Origin: Caldilineaceae bacterium SB0661_bin_32
GTDB lineage: Bacteria; Chloroflexota; Anaerolineae; Caldilineales; Caldilineaceae
Direction: 5' to 3'
Assembly: GCA_009841235.1 (NCBI GenBank)
Contig: VXMH01000051.1
Coordinates: 1 to 64,000, forward strand
DNA length: 64,000 nt
Shown: positions 1-8,488 of the stretch, piece after piece
Layout of the letters: every line of letters begins with the position of its first letter
Position numbering within the stretch: the stretch's first letter is position 1
Notes under the pieces: generated by a model
Told to the model about the DNA's origin: nothing
The model's input: the letters and a program-made list of their open reading frames with translations, nothing else
Database searches by the model: none
Made by a program: the position numbers and the translations under genes

Positions 1-80
1 TTGTCGCGGGGGCCGGTTGTTTTTTTAAATACCCTGGGGGGGGTGTGCCTCCGGGGGGGGGGGGGCGGGCGGGGGGCGGC

Positions 81-120
81 CAGGCACAAGGCCTGCCCCT
101 ACCGGAGGTTTGAGGGGAAG
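81..120. repeat. Dispersed intergenic repeat, copy 1
   Basis: This 40-base stretch (core CAGGCACAAGGC, then YGCCCCTACCGG) is nearly identical to 17629-17670, which also lies between genes. The shared core can fold on itself (AGGC/GCCT). The match continues into TTGAG and GGGAAG. It looks like a small non-coding dispersed element of the REP type, but only two copies are visible in this window. Confidence 0.7.
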
Positions 121-320
121 GTGGTTTGCCCCATATTTGGGATGCACCCTTCCGAATCCGCTGCGTCAACTCCCTGATCGACTGACAACCGACCGCCACC
201 ATTCGTAAAGCGGATGGCGCGCACCGGGAATATAGCTGGCGGCTGACTAAACGTCGTCCGACTTTCGAGAGGGAACTGTGACACGGGCAACCTGCTCAAG
301 CGCTTTTTTCCTGGGCCAAC

Positions 321-349
321 CTGCCATATGTGCGCAAAAGGTGTAGAAT
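321..349 (+). promoter_or_regulatory. Predicted sigma-70 promoter of the CitE-like lyase
   Basis: CTGCCA at 321-326 and TAGAAT at 344-349 are separated by exactly 17 bases (4/6 and 5/6 matches to consensus). A start near 356 would give a leader of about 65 bases before the ATG at 423. Confidence 0.45.
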
Positions 350-422
350 GAAACAACCTGCGAACAACCGGGTTTCAACCTGAACACCTGCCGGCACTCA
401 CCCTCCCCTGCAAATCCTACCC

Positions 423-1310
423 ATGACTCTGCGACTGCGCTCACTCCTTTTTATGCCAGCCGACTCGCCCCGCAAGATAGCCAAGGGCGCCGAGCTGCCT
501 GCCGACGCCATCATCGCCGACCTTGAGGACGCGGTGGCACACAGCCGCAAACAGGAGGCCCGCTCGCTCCTCGTCGACTCGTTCCAGGCCCTGCCACCGG
601 ACGGCCCGCTGCGCTGCATTCGGATCAACCCGGTCCACAGCCCGTTCTGGCCGGATGATTTACTCGAGACGTTCGCGGCCGCGCCCCAGGTCTACGTGAT
701 CCCGAAAGTCGAGTCCGCCGGCGACCTGCAACGCGTGGACGAAAGGTTGACACCACTGGAACGCCAGGCAGGAATGCCGGTCGGAACTGTACGGCTGCTG
801 CCGCTAGTGGAGAGCGCTGCAGGGGTGGTGAATCTGCCGGAGATTGCTCGCGCCGGTCCCAGGATCGCGGCGCTGGCCTTCGGCGCCGAGGATTTTGCCG
901 GCGACATCGGCGCGCAGCGCTCACGCGATGGGTGGGAGATCTTCTATGCCCGCAGCGCTGTCGTGACCACGGCGGCCGCGTTCGGTCTACAGGCAGTCGA
1001 TACCGTCTATACCGACCTGGCCGACAGTTCCGGCCTGGCCGAGGAGTGTGAGGCTGTTCAGAGAATGGGCTTCCGCGGCAAACTGGCCATCCATCCGCGT
1101 CAAGTGGAGGTCATCAACCGCGCCTTCACTCCGGATCTCACTGAAGCGGCGGCGGCACGACGGCTGATTGCCGTTTTTGAGGCTCATCAACGCGCCGGGC
1201 GCGGCGTCTGCGTACTCGACGGCAAGATGGTGGATATGCCGATGTATCGCGCCGCGCAGGATCTGTTGGCGAGGGCAGAGAATGGGTCGAAAGGGGACTG
1301 CCGCAACTGA
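423..1310 (+). CDS. HpcH/HpaI aldolase / citrate lyase beta subunit-like protein (CoA ester lyase)
   Basis: The 295-aa product belongs to the CitE-like group of TIM-barrel enzymes that cleave or hydrolyse CoA thioesters such as citryl-, citramalyl- or malyl-CoA. Visible family blocks are LRSLLFMPADSPRK at the N-terminus, DLEDAV with the metal-site acid (about residues 37-42), PKVESA, LPLVESAAGVVN, LAFGAEDFAGDIG with the second acid pair, and KLAIHPRQVEVINRAF near the end. Length is normal for stand-alone CitE-like proteins. No alpha or gamma citrate lyase subunits are nearby, so a true citrate lyase complex is unlikely; substrate is unknown. No Shine-Dalgarno is visible before the ATG. It is followed at once by a strong hairpin and a convergent gene, so it is probably monocistronic. 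Confidence 0.88.
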   Translation: MTLRLRSLLFMPADSPRKIAKGAELPADAIIADLEDAVAHSRKQEARSLLVDSFQALPPDGPLRCIRINPVHSPFWPDDLLETFAAAPQVYVIPKVESAGDLQRVDERLTPLERQAGMPVGTVRLLPLVESAAGVVNLPEIARAGPRIAALAFGAEDFAGDIGAQRSRDGWEIFYARSAVVTTAAAFGLQAVDTVYTDLADSSGLAEECEAVQRMGFRGKLAIHPRQVEVINRAFTPDLTEAAAARRLIAVFEAHQRAGRGVCVLDGKMVDMPMYRAAQDLLARAENGSKGDCRN

Positions 1311-1312
1311 AC

Positions 1313-1345
1313 CGTGGGAAGGGAGAGCCGCTCTCTCTTCCCACG
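1313..1345. terminator. Strong convergent-gene terminator hairpin
   Basis: CGTGGGAAGGGAGAG (1313-1327) pairs with CTCTCTCTTCCCACG (1331-1345), a 15-bp stem with a single G-T pair and a three-base CCG loop. It starts two bases after the stop of the lyase gene and ends seven bases before the stop of the convergent minus-strand gene. On the plus strand it is followed by CCGTTTTC. It probably stops transcription from both sides. Confidence 0.8.
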
Positions 1346-1352
1346 CCGTTTT

Positions 1353-1799
1353 CTATTCGCGCACCGGCCGGAGGCCAAGATAGACCGTGCGCCCGCCGAG
1401 CGTCTGCAAGATAGTGCGCGCCGGCTTCCACGGGAGGAGCTGATTCAATTCGGATGGGCTGAGCGGGGTGTTGTTGTTGGCCAGAAAGACGCGGAAGCAG
1501 GCCGCGGTCAGCGAAAGATGCTCGTTGATGTAGTCCGGATCTTTGGTGCAACGGCTGCGCAGGCATTCCCACAGGGCATCTGTGCGGTGGACCTCTCCCG
1601 TTTCCGGGTCGATCCAATCCACGTCTTCGGTATCTCTATGGTCCTGAAACCGGTCCCGGCATTCCGTACATAGCTGATCGCGCAGGTACAGGCGGAAATT
1701 CCGTCCGCTCTGCTCCCACCAATTGTAGTCGATGTGAAACTTAGTGTTGACGTCAGGTCGGAACCACTTGAGTTTCTGTTTGGGCGCTGCCGCTGTCAT
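1353..1799 (-). CDS. Conserved-looking hypothetical protein, 148 aa
   Basis: I do not recognise a named family. The protein is soluble and has no signal peptide. It has two cysteine pairs, CTEC near residue 44 and CLRSRC near 79-84, which might hold a metal or be structural. The C-terminal part reads as a compact fold with PLSPSELNQLLPW and ends GGRTVYLGLRPV. Two purine-rich tracts precede the ATG, GGAGG about 13 bases away and AAGGAG directly against it. It lies 65 bases downstream of the 560-aa gene on the same strand and is probably co-transcribed with it, which suggests a shared function that the sequence does not reveal. Confidence 0.7.
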   Translation of the reverse strand: MTAAAPKQKLKWFRPDVNTKFHIDYNWWEQSGRNFRLYLRDQLCTECRDRFQDHRDTEDVDWIDPETGEVHRTDALWECLRSRCTKDPDYINEHLSLTAACFRVFLANNNTPLSPSELNQLLPWKPARTILQTLGGRTVYLGLRPVRE

Positions 1800-1864
1800 C
1801 TCCTTTTTATCCCTCCTCGATGGTCAAAAACCGGTGAAGAGCGTGCGATACCGGCTTTGCATCC

Positions 1865-3547
1865 TCATCTTACCTTGAAGAATCCGTCCCCAACGTCCTG
1901 GAACCGGGAGTTGCTGATCAATGTATAAAATATCGGTCCCGGCGGACAGCGCCAGAACATGTTGACCGCGCTGTAGATCGTCTTGACATGCGCCGTACCC
2001 TGCGGGTTCAGCTTCGCAATCTCCGGCACGATCATCTCCACGATCTGCTCCAGCGCCGCGTCGTTGCCTTCGAAACCGGCGTTGAACGCTTCCAGACCCT
2101 CCCGGTCCTCACTTGAAACGATCAGGTTTTCGTCGTACTCACAGGAGATCTGCACTTTGTTCATCTCGAGAGCGAAACGCTGCCGGTCCGCATCGACTTT
2201 CGCGATGCGGCTCCACTCCCGTCTCATCCGACGCGGGCGGAAGTCAATGATGAGTTCATCCGGCTCATCGGTCCGTTCCAACGTGATCTGCGCGCTCACC
2301 GGCAAATTGTGCGCAACCATCCAATCCTTCAGGCCGCACACGTAGCGTCCCTCATGCACGACCCAGGCGGTGTAGCGGTTGCCCCAGCGGCCGTCGACAA
2401 CCGTTACCATCGAACGCTCCTGCGCGCTGTGTGGGAAGAGCGCGCGCGTGCGGCTGCTGAGCGGCAGCGTGCCATAGAGCCAGTGCGGGAAGGTCAACGT
2501 GAAGCTGATGCTCGGCACGACCGACGCAACGGGTGTCGCGCCGCTATCGCCCCATTCATCGTCCAACTCCCACTCCATCTGCAAAAGCTCCACACTCAAG
2601 ATAGCCCGGTTGTAGCGGCCTATTTTCGGCTGCAGGAGAGGCGGGATGGTCTGTGCCTCCGGTGGCTCCAGCCGTGACAGGAACCATACGGGGCCGGCGG
2701 CGCTGCCAACCTGGTCGAAGCGTTCGTCGCTTCCAAGCGCGTGGTTCACGCTGATAACCTGCATTGGCTGCGACACGTCGTCGGCCTGGAGGTCAAGCTC
2801 CGGCAGCAGCTCCTCGGGGGTCATCGGCCGGTTCTGCATCTCCAGCAGGGCCTCGGCGATGTTCAGATGGCCGACATGGACTTCGGCGAGCATGTCGGCA
2901 AGCAGCCAGTAGTCGTCAATATGCACGAAATCTTCGTTTCGTTCGCCTTCCATCAGCGTAAAGAGCAGGCTCTCTTCGATCTCATTCCGGTACAGCGAAT
3001 GGATCTCCTCGGCTGAAAGGAGAGCTTCCTCATCACCGGTCGTCTGCCCATTGGTTCCGTTGAGGCGGTGGCCCGTCTGAAGATTGGCTGCAAATTCCCG
3101 GGTCTCACCTGTGTCGGCGAATCCCACCCGGATGACGTCGAAGGCGCCATGCTCCGGGTTCTGGCCGGCGCGCGTTTCCAGGACTTCGCCAACCAGAAAG
3201 TCCATGGCGGGGAAGATGAGGGTCTCGCCGACATCATAAAGGTTTTTGGGCTGGTAGACGGCGCCTTTCTTCAGCTCGGACTCCATCCGCGCGGTCTCGC
3301 GGCGCTGGTATTCCCGGATCAGCCGCAGCGCCAATTGATCGGTCGTCAGCGGCGACTCTGCATCCAGGATCAGTTCATGGGTAAAGTCCAGGTCTTCATC
3401 GGTAACTCTGAACTGATCGCGCCAAAATGAAGCAGTTTGGGTCCTTCGCAACAGCACGTCTTCCTCCTCCTGAAAACACAGGCGGCGCGCCTGCATCAAT
3501 TCGCTCTTTGGCAGCTCAACGATAAAGTATAGCCGTTCAAGCGCCAA
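1865..3547 (-). CDS. Hypothetical 560-aa protein, possible winged-helix C-terminus
   Basis: I do not recognise a named family. The protein is acidic, soluble and long. The N-terminal third contains helical segments, including a stretch with LTTDQLALRLIREYQRRE, then VGETLIFPAMDFLVGEVLETR, which resembles a small barrel-like segment. The last about 55 residues (IAKLNPQGTAHVKTIYSAVN ... FQDVGDGFFKVR) read like a small winged-helix domain: helix, turn, helix, then a strand pair around GDGFFKV. This is an inference from pattern only. The gene lies upstream of the 148-aa unknown on the same strand and 41 bases after the end of the glycosyltransferase gene, so it may belong to the same transcript. 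Confidence 0.7.
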   Translation of the reverse strand: MALERLYFIVELPKSELMQARRLCFQEEEDVLLRRTQTASFWRDQFRVTDEDLDFTHELILDAESPLTTDQLALRLIREYQRRETARMESELKKGAVYQPKNLYDVGETLIFPAMDFLVGEVLETRAGQNPEHGAFDVIRVGFADTGETREFAANLQTGHRLNGTNGQTTGDEEALLSAEEIHSLYRNEIEESLLFTLMEGERNEDFVHIDDYWLLADMLAEVHVGHLNIAEALLEMQNRPMTPEELLPELDLQADDVSQPMQVISVNHALGSDERFDQVGSAAGPVWFLSRLEPPEAQTIPPLLQPKIGRYNRAILSVELLQMEWELDDEWGDSGATPVASVVPSISFTLTFPHWLYGTLPLSSRTRALFPHSAQERSMVTVVDGRWGNRYTAWVVHEGRYVCGLKDWMVAHNLPVSAQITLERTDEPDELIIDFRPRRMRREWSRIAKVDADRQRFALEMNKVQISCEYDENLIVSSEDREGLEAFNAGFEGNDAALEQIVEMIVPEIAKLNPQGTAHVKTIYSAVNMFWRCPPGPIFYTLISNSRFQDVGDGFFKVR

Positions 3548-3588
3548 AGTTCAAGAACGCGCCAGTACAAATGGTGCGCCGCCTTTCC

Positions 3589-5793
3589 TCAACCGCCATC
3601 CTCCAGCCGTACCCGCGCCAGGACAATCTCCGGCTCCCACACGCCCAACTCGACAGTCGGGCTCAGCGTCGCCGAGTCGTAGACAATCAGCCGCAGCTCA
3701 TAGCCGCCTGGCGCGAGGTCGGCCGGGATATCCAGGTAATATACCGTATCCACCAGTTCATCCGCGGCCCAGCGGCCCGTGCGCCGGTGGCGCAGATCCA
3801 GCAGGAGGGCATCTTTCTGATAGACCCGTCCCCCCTCTGAATCGTGTAAACGGAGCGAGATCGAATAGTTGATTCCCAGCCCAGGCGCGGTCTGCCATCG
3901 CAATGCTATCCACCCGGCGCGGTCCCTTCCCAGGCTGAGCGGCTCTTCTGTTGACAACTGCTCTTCGCCCCGGCCCAAAGCGAGCCCGTGCAGAGTGATA
4001 CCGCCGTCATAGTGCACTGTCAGCGGCTCCAGATATTCGTAGAATGTCCAGGGGCGATCCAGATCCATACCGGTAAAGGTGTGAATCTGAAAGCTGCCAT
4101 GTTCGTCCGCGCCTTCATAGCGTCCATACTTGCCAAGAAGAAGAACCGCGTGCTGTTCGGCAAGGGTATCCCCGCTGACACGATCGTTCTCCCAGTCTAC
4201 AAATTTCACCGTTTCCGGGTAATGCAAAGCTACGAGCGCAGACTCAAGCTCGTATGGCAAGTAGGGAACACTGGCCGCGATCACGTCAACTGGTGTTTCG
4301 CCTTGATACATGTATTGAAAGCTGAAATGCTCGCTGATCGTGTAGGGAAGCAGATAGACCGCGTCGATAGCAGCCGGCTGCGCGTTCAACGTTCCAGCCA
4401 GCTCCGCCCATTCCGTCTCGTTCGCCTCATAGACCTCGGGCAGATTCGCCCACGTTTGGAAATAGGTGCGGTAGGCAAGTGCGCCCTGGAGCAGAATCAG
4501 CCCACCCACCGCAAGCCCCAAGGCGACAGCAACCCGGTACGCGTTTCGACCAAGGGTCTGCACTCCGGGCAGTCCTGCGCTGTTGCGCCGCTCCCACAAG
4601 AGATGCAACGCCTCCCAAAAACCGGTCGCCGCCAGCAGATAGATCACCGGCGTCGCGCCCATCATACGCAGGAAGTGCGGCAATATATCGTCCCTCGAAA
4701 GGATGGCGGGCAGCAGCAGTACACACAGCCAGAGGAGCAGCAGACGGTAAGCCGGCCGCTTCCAGCGCCACAACGCCGCGCCCACTCCCAGCCAGAAAAG
4801 GATCGCTTCCCACGGCTTCAGCATCGATTGGGCGGCGAAGTTGTGCCGCCAGTTCGGGTCGCCGCGCAAACCGAAGACCAACAGATAGTCCCAAACGTTG
4901 CCGAGAAAGGAGCCAAAAGCGTTTTCCTGGCCGCCGCGCAGGAGCCAGACCTCTCTGCTGCGCATCAGAAAGTGCTCAGGATGCAGAGCAAAGTGGAGCA
5001 GAATCGGCGCGGCAACCAGCGCGGTGACGCCAATGAACAGGGCCGCCCGCGGCAGTTCGCTCCGCACGCGTTCCCTGGTAAAGGAGCCAAGGGGAAAGAA
5101 GAAGCTCAGACCAAAGAGCAGAAACAGAAACGGGGTGAAACGCGCCGGGATATAGGTGTACGGCAACAGCCCCGTGCATAACCCTGCCAGGACAATCCGC
5201 CACCAGCTTCTTTCTTTCCACCCTTGCCACAGCAGCGCAAAAGAGAGGACAAGAAGCAGGGGCATATGGGTGACCTTGTTATACGACGTGCGCCCGATTA
5301 TCGTCTGGCTGATTGACACGGCCATCAGCCCAGCCGCAACGCCGCCGATCAGCAGCCCGCGCCAGGGCGCCGGCCGTCCTCCTTCTCCCTGGCCAAAGAG
5401 CACCCTTCCCAGCCAGAATACGGCAAAGACCAGACCCGCGCTGCCCAGGGCCGTGGGCAGATGCATTGCCAGCAGCGTCCGTCCAAACAGGAGCGTCGAC
5501 AGGGCCAGCGCGTAGATGGCCGACGGCTCGCGACCCTGGTCTACGGGAAAGAATATGGCGTGCCCGCCTTGCAGAACCTGGAGCGCGAGCGCGCCGTCTA
5601 TCCCCTCGTCCCGGTTGAGACCCGGCGGCAGCTCGTCCAGCCGTTGCAATCGCAGTGCCACTACGGCCAGCGCCAGCGCCAGCAGGATCGCCGCTGTAGC
5701 CAGCTTCAAGGGGAAGCGCCCGGCTTCCGTCGAATTTGCCCCGCCAGATCGATGCCGGCCCGAAGATGGACTCTCAGACACGTTCTCTGTCAC
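3589..5793 (-). CDS. Membrane glycosyltransferase, PMT/ArnT (GT39-like) family, paralog 1
   Basis: The 734-aa product is a multi-pass membrane enzyme predicted to transfer a sugar from a polyprenyl-phosphate donor on the outer face of the membrane. After about 28 polar residues comes the first membrane helix, then LPPGLNRDEGIDG; the Asp-Glu pair in the first extracytoplasmic loop is where this fold has its catalytic acid. About a dozen further hydrophobic segments follow up to near residue 440. The last 250 or so residues are soluble and end in a beta-rich part (GWIALRWQTAPG, GGYELRLIVYD, GVWEPE) shared by all three tandem paralogs. The acceptor and sugar are unknown. It is the last of three co-directional copies. 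Confidence 0.85.
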   Translation of the reverse strand: MTENVSESPSSGRHRSGGANSTEAGRFPLKLATAAILLALALAVVALRLQRLDELPPGLNRDEGIDGALALQVLQGGHAIFFPVDQGREPSAIYALALSTLLFGRTLLAMHLPTALGSAGLVFAVFWLGRVLFGQGEGGRPAPWRGLLIGGVAAGLMAVSISQTIIGRTSYNKVTHMPLLLVLSFALLWQGWKERSWWRIVLAGLCTGLLPYTYIPARFTPFLFLLFGLSFFFPLGSFTRERVRSELPRAALFIGVTALVAAPILLHFALHPEHFLMRSREVWLLRGGQENAFGSFLGNVWDYLLVFGLRGDPNWRHNFAAQSMLKPWEAILFWLGVGAALWRWKRPAYRLLLLWLCVLLLPAILSRDDILPHFLRMMGATPVIYLLAATGFWEALHLLWERRNSAGLPGVQTLGRNAYRVAVALGLAVGGLILLQGALAYRTYFQTWANLPEVYEANETEWAELAGTLNAQPAAIDAVYLLPYTISEHFSFQYMYQGETPVDVIAASVPYLPYELESALVALHYPETVKFVDWENDRVSGDTLAEQHAVLLLGKYGRYEGADEHGSFQIHTFTGMDLDRPWTFYEYLEPLTVHYDGGITLHGLALGRGEEQLSTEEPLSLGRDRAGWIALRWQTAPGLGINYSISLRLHDSEGGRVYQKDALLLDLRHRRTGRWAADELVDTVYYLDIPADLAPGGYELRLIVYDSATLSPTVELGVWEPEIVLARVRLEDGG

Positions 5794-5901
5794 TTATCCT
5801 CGCCTGACCCTCGCCGCAGGTCTTCGTATCGCTATCCAATCCGGTATCCTCAGCGGTCCGCGCGAACCGTCAATCCCGAACGACGCGCCCGCGCTCCCCT
5901 G

Positions 5902-8130
5902 TCACCGGGCCTCGTCCAGTCGCACGTGCGCCAGCAGCAGCTCCGGCTCCCACACACCGATCTCGACAGTCGGCACATTTGTCTCGGTGCCGTATACGAT
6001 CAGCCGCAACTCATAGTCGCCCGGCCGCAGATCAGCGCCAAACTCAAGGTGGAAAAGGGTGTCGACCGGCTCCCCCACCGCCCAGCGGCGCGTGCGGGCA
6101 AAGGCTGAGTTGCCCAGGACATGGTCGTCCTGGTACGACTTTGCGCCTTCACTGTCGTACAGGCGCAGCGAGACGGCATAGTCGGTATCCAGGCCTGGCG
6201 CGGTCTGCCATTGCAGCGCAACCCAGAGCGAACGGTCCTTTCCGAGCCTGAGCGGTTGCTGCGAAGAGATCTGCTCCGCGCCGCGACCGAGCGCAAGGCC
6301 TACAAGATCGATCCCGCCGTCGTAGTGGACTGTCAGCGGCTCAAGGGTTTCATAGAATGTCCAGGACCGGTCCAATTCAAGATCGGTGTATGTGTGGAGC
6401 CGGAAGTTGGTGAACTTCTCACTGCCCGCGTACCGTCCAAACCTGCCCAGCAGGGCGACCAGGTTTTCATCCCCCTGTCCGGCCCAGACGAACTCCTCGT
6501 TCCAGTCCAGCACCTTCACGGCGGACACCTCACCGATCTCCGCCAAAAGAGATTGGACCTTGCGCGCCAGGTCCGGCCTGACGGCGCGGACGACGCGGGC
6601 AGGCGCATCCCCGCGGTACAGGTACTCGAAGCCATAGTGTTCATCAAACCTGTATGGGAGCAGGTAAATCATGTTTTCCGCGGCCGGCTGCGCGTTCAGC
6701 ACGTGGGCAGCATCCGCCCATTCACCGTGGTAGGCCAGATAAAACCCGGACGTGACCGCCCATTCCTGAAAATAGGTGCGGTACGTGTTTGCCCCTTGAA
6801 GCAGCACCACGACGCAGACCACAACCCCCAGCGCGATCGAGACCCTGGTCCAGTCCCCCCCGAAGATGCGTGTCCGGCCCCACCGGTCTCTCAATAGCCG
6901 GTAGGTCTCCCACATGCCCGCGCCGATCAGCAGATAGACAGCCGGCACCGTTCCGATCATGCGCAGGGTGTTCGGCCCCAACCCGACATCCCGAGCCAGC
7001 ATCGCCGGCACGAGCAGCACCGCCAGCCACAGCAGCAGCAGTCGATAGGCGGGCTGCCGCTGCCAGCGCCAGAGCGCCATCCCCACACCAAACCAGAAGA
7101 AGAAGGCCTCCCACGGGTTCAGCATCGGCCGGCCGGCAAAGTTGTAGCGCTCCCGCAGGTCGCCCTGAAACCCAAACGCCAGCAGATGCTCCCACACGTT
7201 GTACAGAAACGCGCCCAACGCCGTTCCCTGGCTCTCGTTGAGTACCCACACCTCTCTGCTGCGAATGAAAAAGTGCTCGGGGTGGAGAGCAAAGTAGATG
7301 AGAATCGGTGCAGCCACCAATCCGGCCGCGCCGACGAAGACAGCCGCCCAAGGCAGCTCCGCCTTCAATCTCTCCCGGGTGACATCACGCAGCGGCCACA
7401 GAAAACTCAAGCCAAAGAAGAGAAACAGAAAGGGCGTGAAGCGTGACGGAATGTAGGTGTACGGCAGCAGCCCCGCACACACGCCCGCCAGCGCGATCCG
7501 CGGCCAGCTCCGCTCCCGCCCCGTTTTCGACCACCCCCACCAGAGCAGGGCAAAACAGAGACCAAGAAACAGGGGCAGATAGTTGGCCCGCAGCGAAGCC
7601 CGGCCGATGATCGTCTGGCCCAGCGAAACCGCCAGCAGACCGGCGCCCACGCCTCCGACAAATACCCCCCGCCAGGGCGTCTCCCGCCCGCTTTCGTCCC
7701 GGCCAAAGAGCAGCCGACCCAGCCAAAAGATGACAAAGACGGTGCCGGCGCCGGCCAGGGCCGTCGGCAGTCGAAAGGCCAGCAGCGTGCGTCCCAGAAA
7801 GGAGGTCGTCAGCGCAATCGTATAGACGCCCATCCATTCGCGCCCGCTGGCCGCTTCGGGGAAGAAGACCGCATGCTCCCCCTCGAGCACCTGCAGCGCA
7901 TAGACCCCGTCCGGACCCTCATCACTCTGGATCCCCTGCGGGAATTCGGTTATGCGTTGAAGACGCAACACCGCGACCGCCAGCGTCAGCGCCAGCAGGA
8001 TCCCTAACGTAGCCATCAGGATACGTTGGCGCGCGTCTCTCTCTGGCACGGCCGCAGCGGCAGTTCCCTGCGGGGAAGCCGTTGCGCTGCGCCCCTGCTC
8101 GAAGGAAGCCCCTGGCTCTCTTTCAGTCAT
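5902..8130 (-). CDS. Membrane glycosyltransferase, PMT/ArnT (GT39-like) family, paralog 2
   Basis: The 742-aa product is a close paralog of the genes on both sides. It has a polar N-terminus of about 38 residues, a first membrane helix, the loop FPQGIQSDEGPDG with the Asp-Glu pair, a series of membrane helices with GLLPYTYIPSRFTPF in the middle, and a soluble C-terminal region. The C-terminus again contains LWVALQWQTAPG and DYELRLIVYGTE. A gap of 108 bases separates it from paralog 1 and 358 bases from paralog 3. Retention of the acidic loop in all three copies suggests that all are active, probably with different acceptors or sugars. Confidence 0.85.
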   Translation of the reverse strand: MTEREPGASFEQGRSATASPQGTAAAAVPERDARQRILMATLGILLALTLAVAVLRLQRITEFPQGIQSDEGPDGVYALQVLEGEHAVFFPEAASGREWMGVYTIALTTSFLGRTLLAFRLPTALAGAGTVFVIFWLGRLLFGRDESGRETPWRGVFVGGVGAGLLAVSLGQTIIGRASLRANYLPLFLGLCFALLWWGWSKTGRERSWPRIALAGVCAGLLPYTYIPSRFTPFLFLFFGLSFLWPLRDVTRERLKAELPWAAVFVGAAGLVAAPILIYFALHPEHFFIRSREVWVLNESQGTALGAFLYNVWEHLLAFGFQGDLRERYNFAGRPMLNPWEAFFFWFGVGMALWRWQRQPAYRLLLLWLAVLLVPAMLARDVGLGPNTLRMIGTVPAVYLLIGAGMWETYRLLRDRWGRTRIFGGDWTRVSIALGVVVCVVVLLQGANTYRTYFQEWAVTSGFYLAYHGEWADAAHVLNAQPAAENMIYLLPYRFDEHYGFEYLYRGDAPARVVRAVRPDLARKVQSLLAEIGEVSAVKVLDWNEEFVWAGQGDENLVALLGRFGRYAGSEKFTNFRLHTYTDLELDRSWTFYETLEPLTVHYDGGIDLVGLALGRGAEQISSQQPLRLGKDRSLWVALQWQTAPGLDTDYAVSLRLYDSEGAKSYQDDHVLGNSAFARTRRWAVGEPVDTLFHLEFGADLRPGDYELRLIVYGTETNVPTVEIGVWEPELLLAHVRLDEAR

Positions 8131-8488
8131 AGCCTGTCACTCATGATCCTACGACCGGACTCGCGCCTCCACGGTTTCCCATTTTACATCTGGGCCGGCC
8201 TACCCCTATGTCTGAATGACCACGGCCGGGACGCCTCACCTGGAACACAAACGTCAAGTATAGAGATTCCGGCAGCAAAATCCAAGAATCTGTTCATCTT
8301 AATTCTTTACAAACAGAAGCCGGCGTGAGGAATACATGCCCGCGGGGAAAACGCGAACAGCAATTGAGGTCAGTCTGTCTTGGGATTTGGGCAGTTGTTC
8401 CGGCTGTGCAGCTGCTATCAGGGGGCCCCCTGCAGAACGCAGCCAGCCTGTGAGAAAGGAACGTCTCAAACCGAATTGCGCCCGCCCG
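8131..8488. other. Intergenic region between glycosyltransferase paralogs
   Basis: This 358-base stretch contains the upstream region of paralog 2. I see no gene, no repeat shared with the rest of the window and no clear terminator or promoter. Confidence 0.5.

Larger units (their letters stand above)
1..422. other. Intergenic region with G-runs, a dispersed repeat and a promoter
   Basis: I see no convincing gene here. Bases 36-43 are eight G, 53-65 are thirteen G, followed by GGG at 67-69 and six G at 71-76, which could form a G-quadruplex or could be an assembly-end artefact. A dispersed intergenic repeat follows at 81-120, and a plausible promoter for the lyase gene lies at 321-349. Open frames on the minus strand in this part lack a recognisable protein signature. 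Confidence 0.6.
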
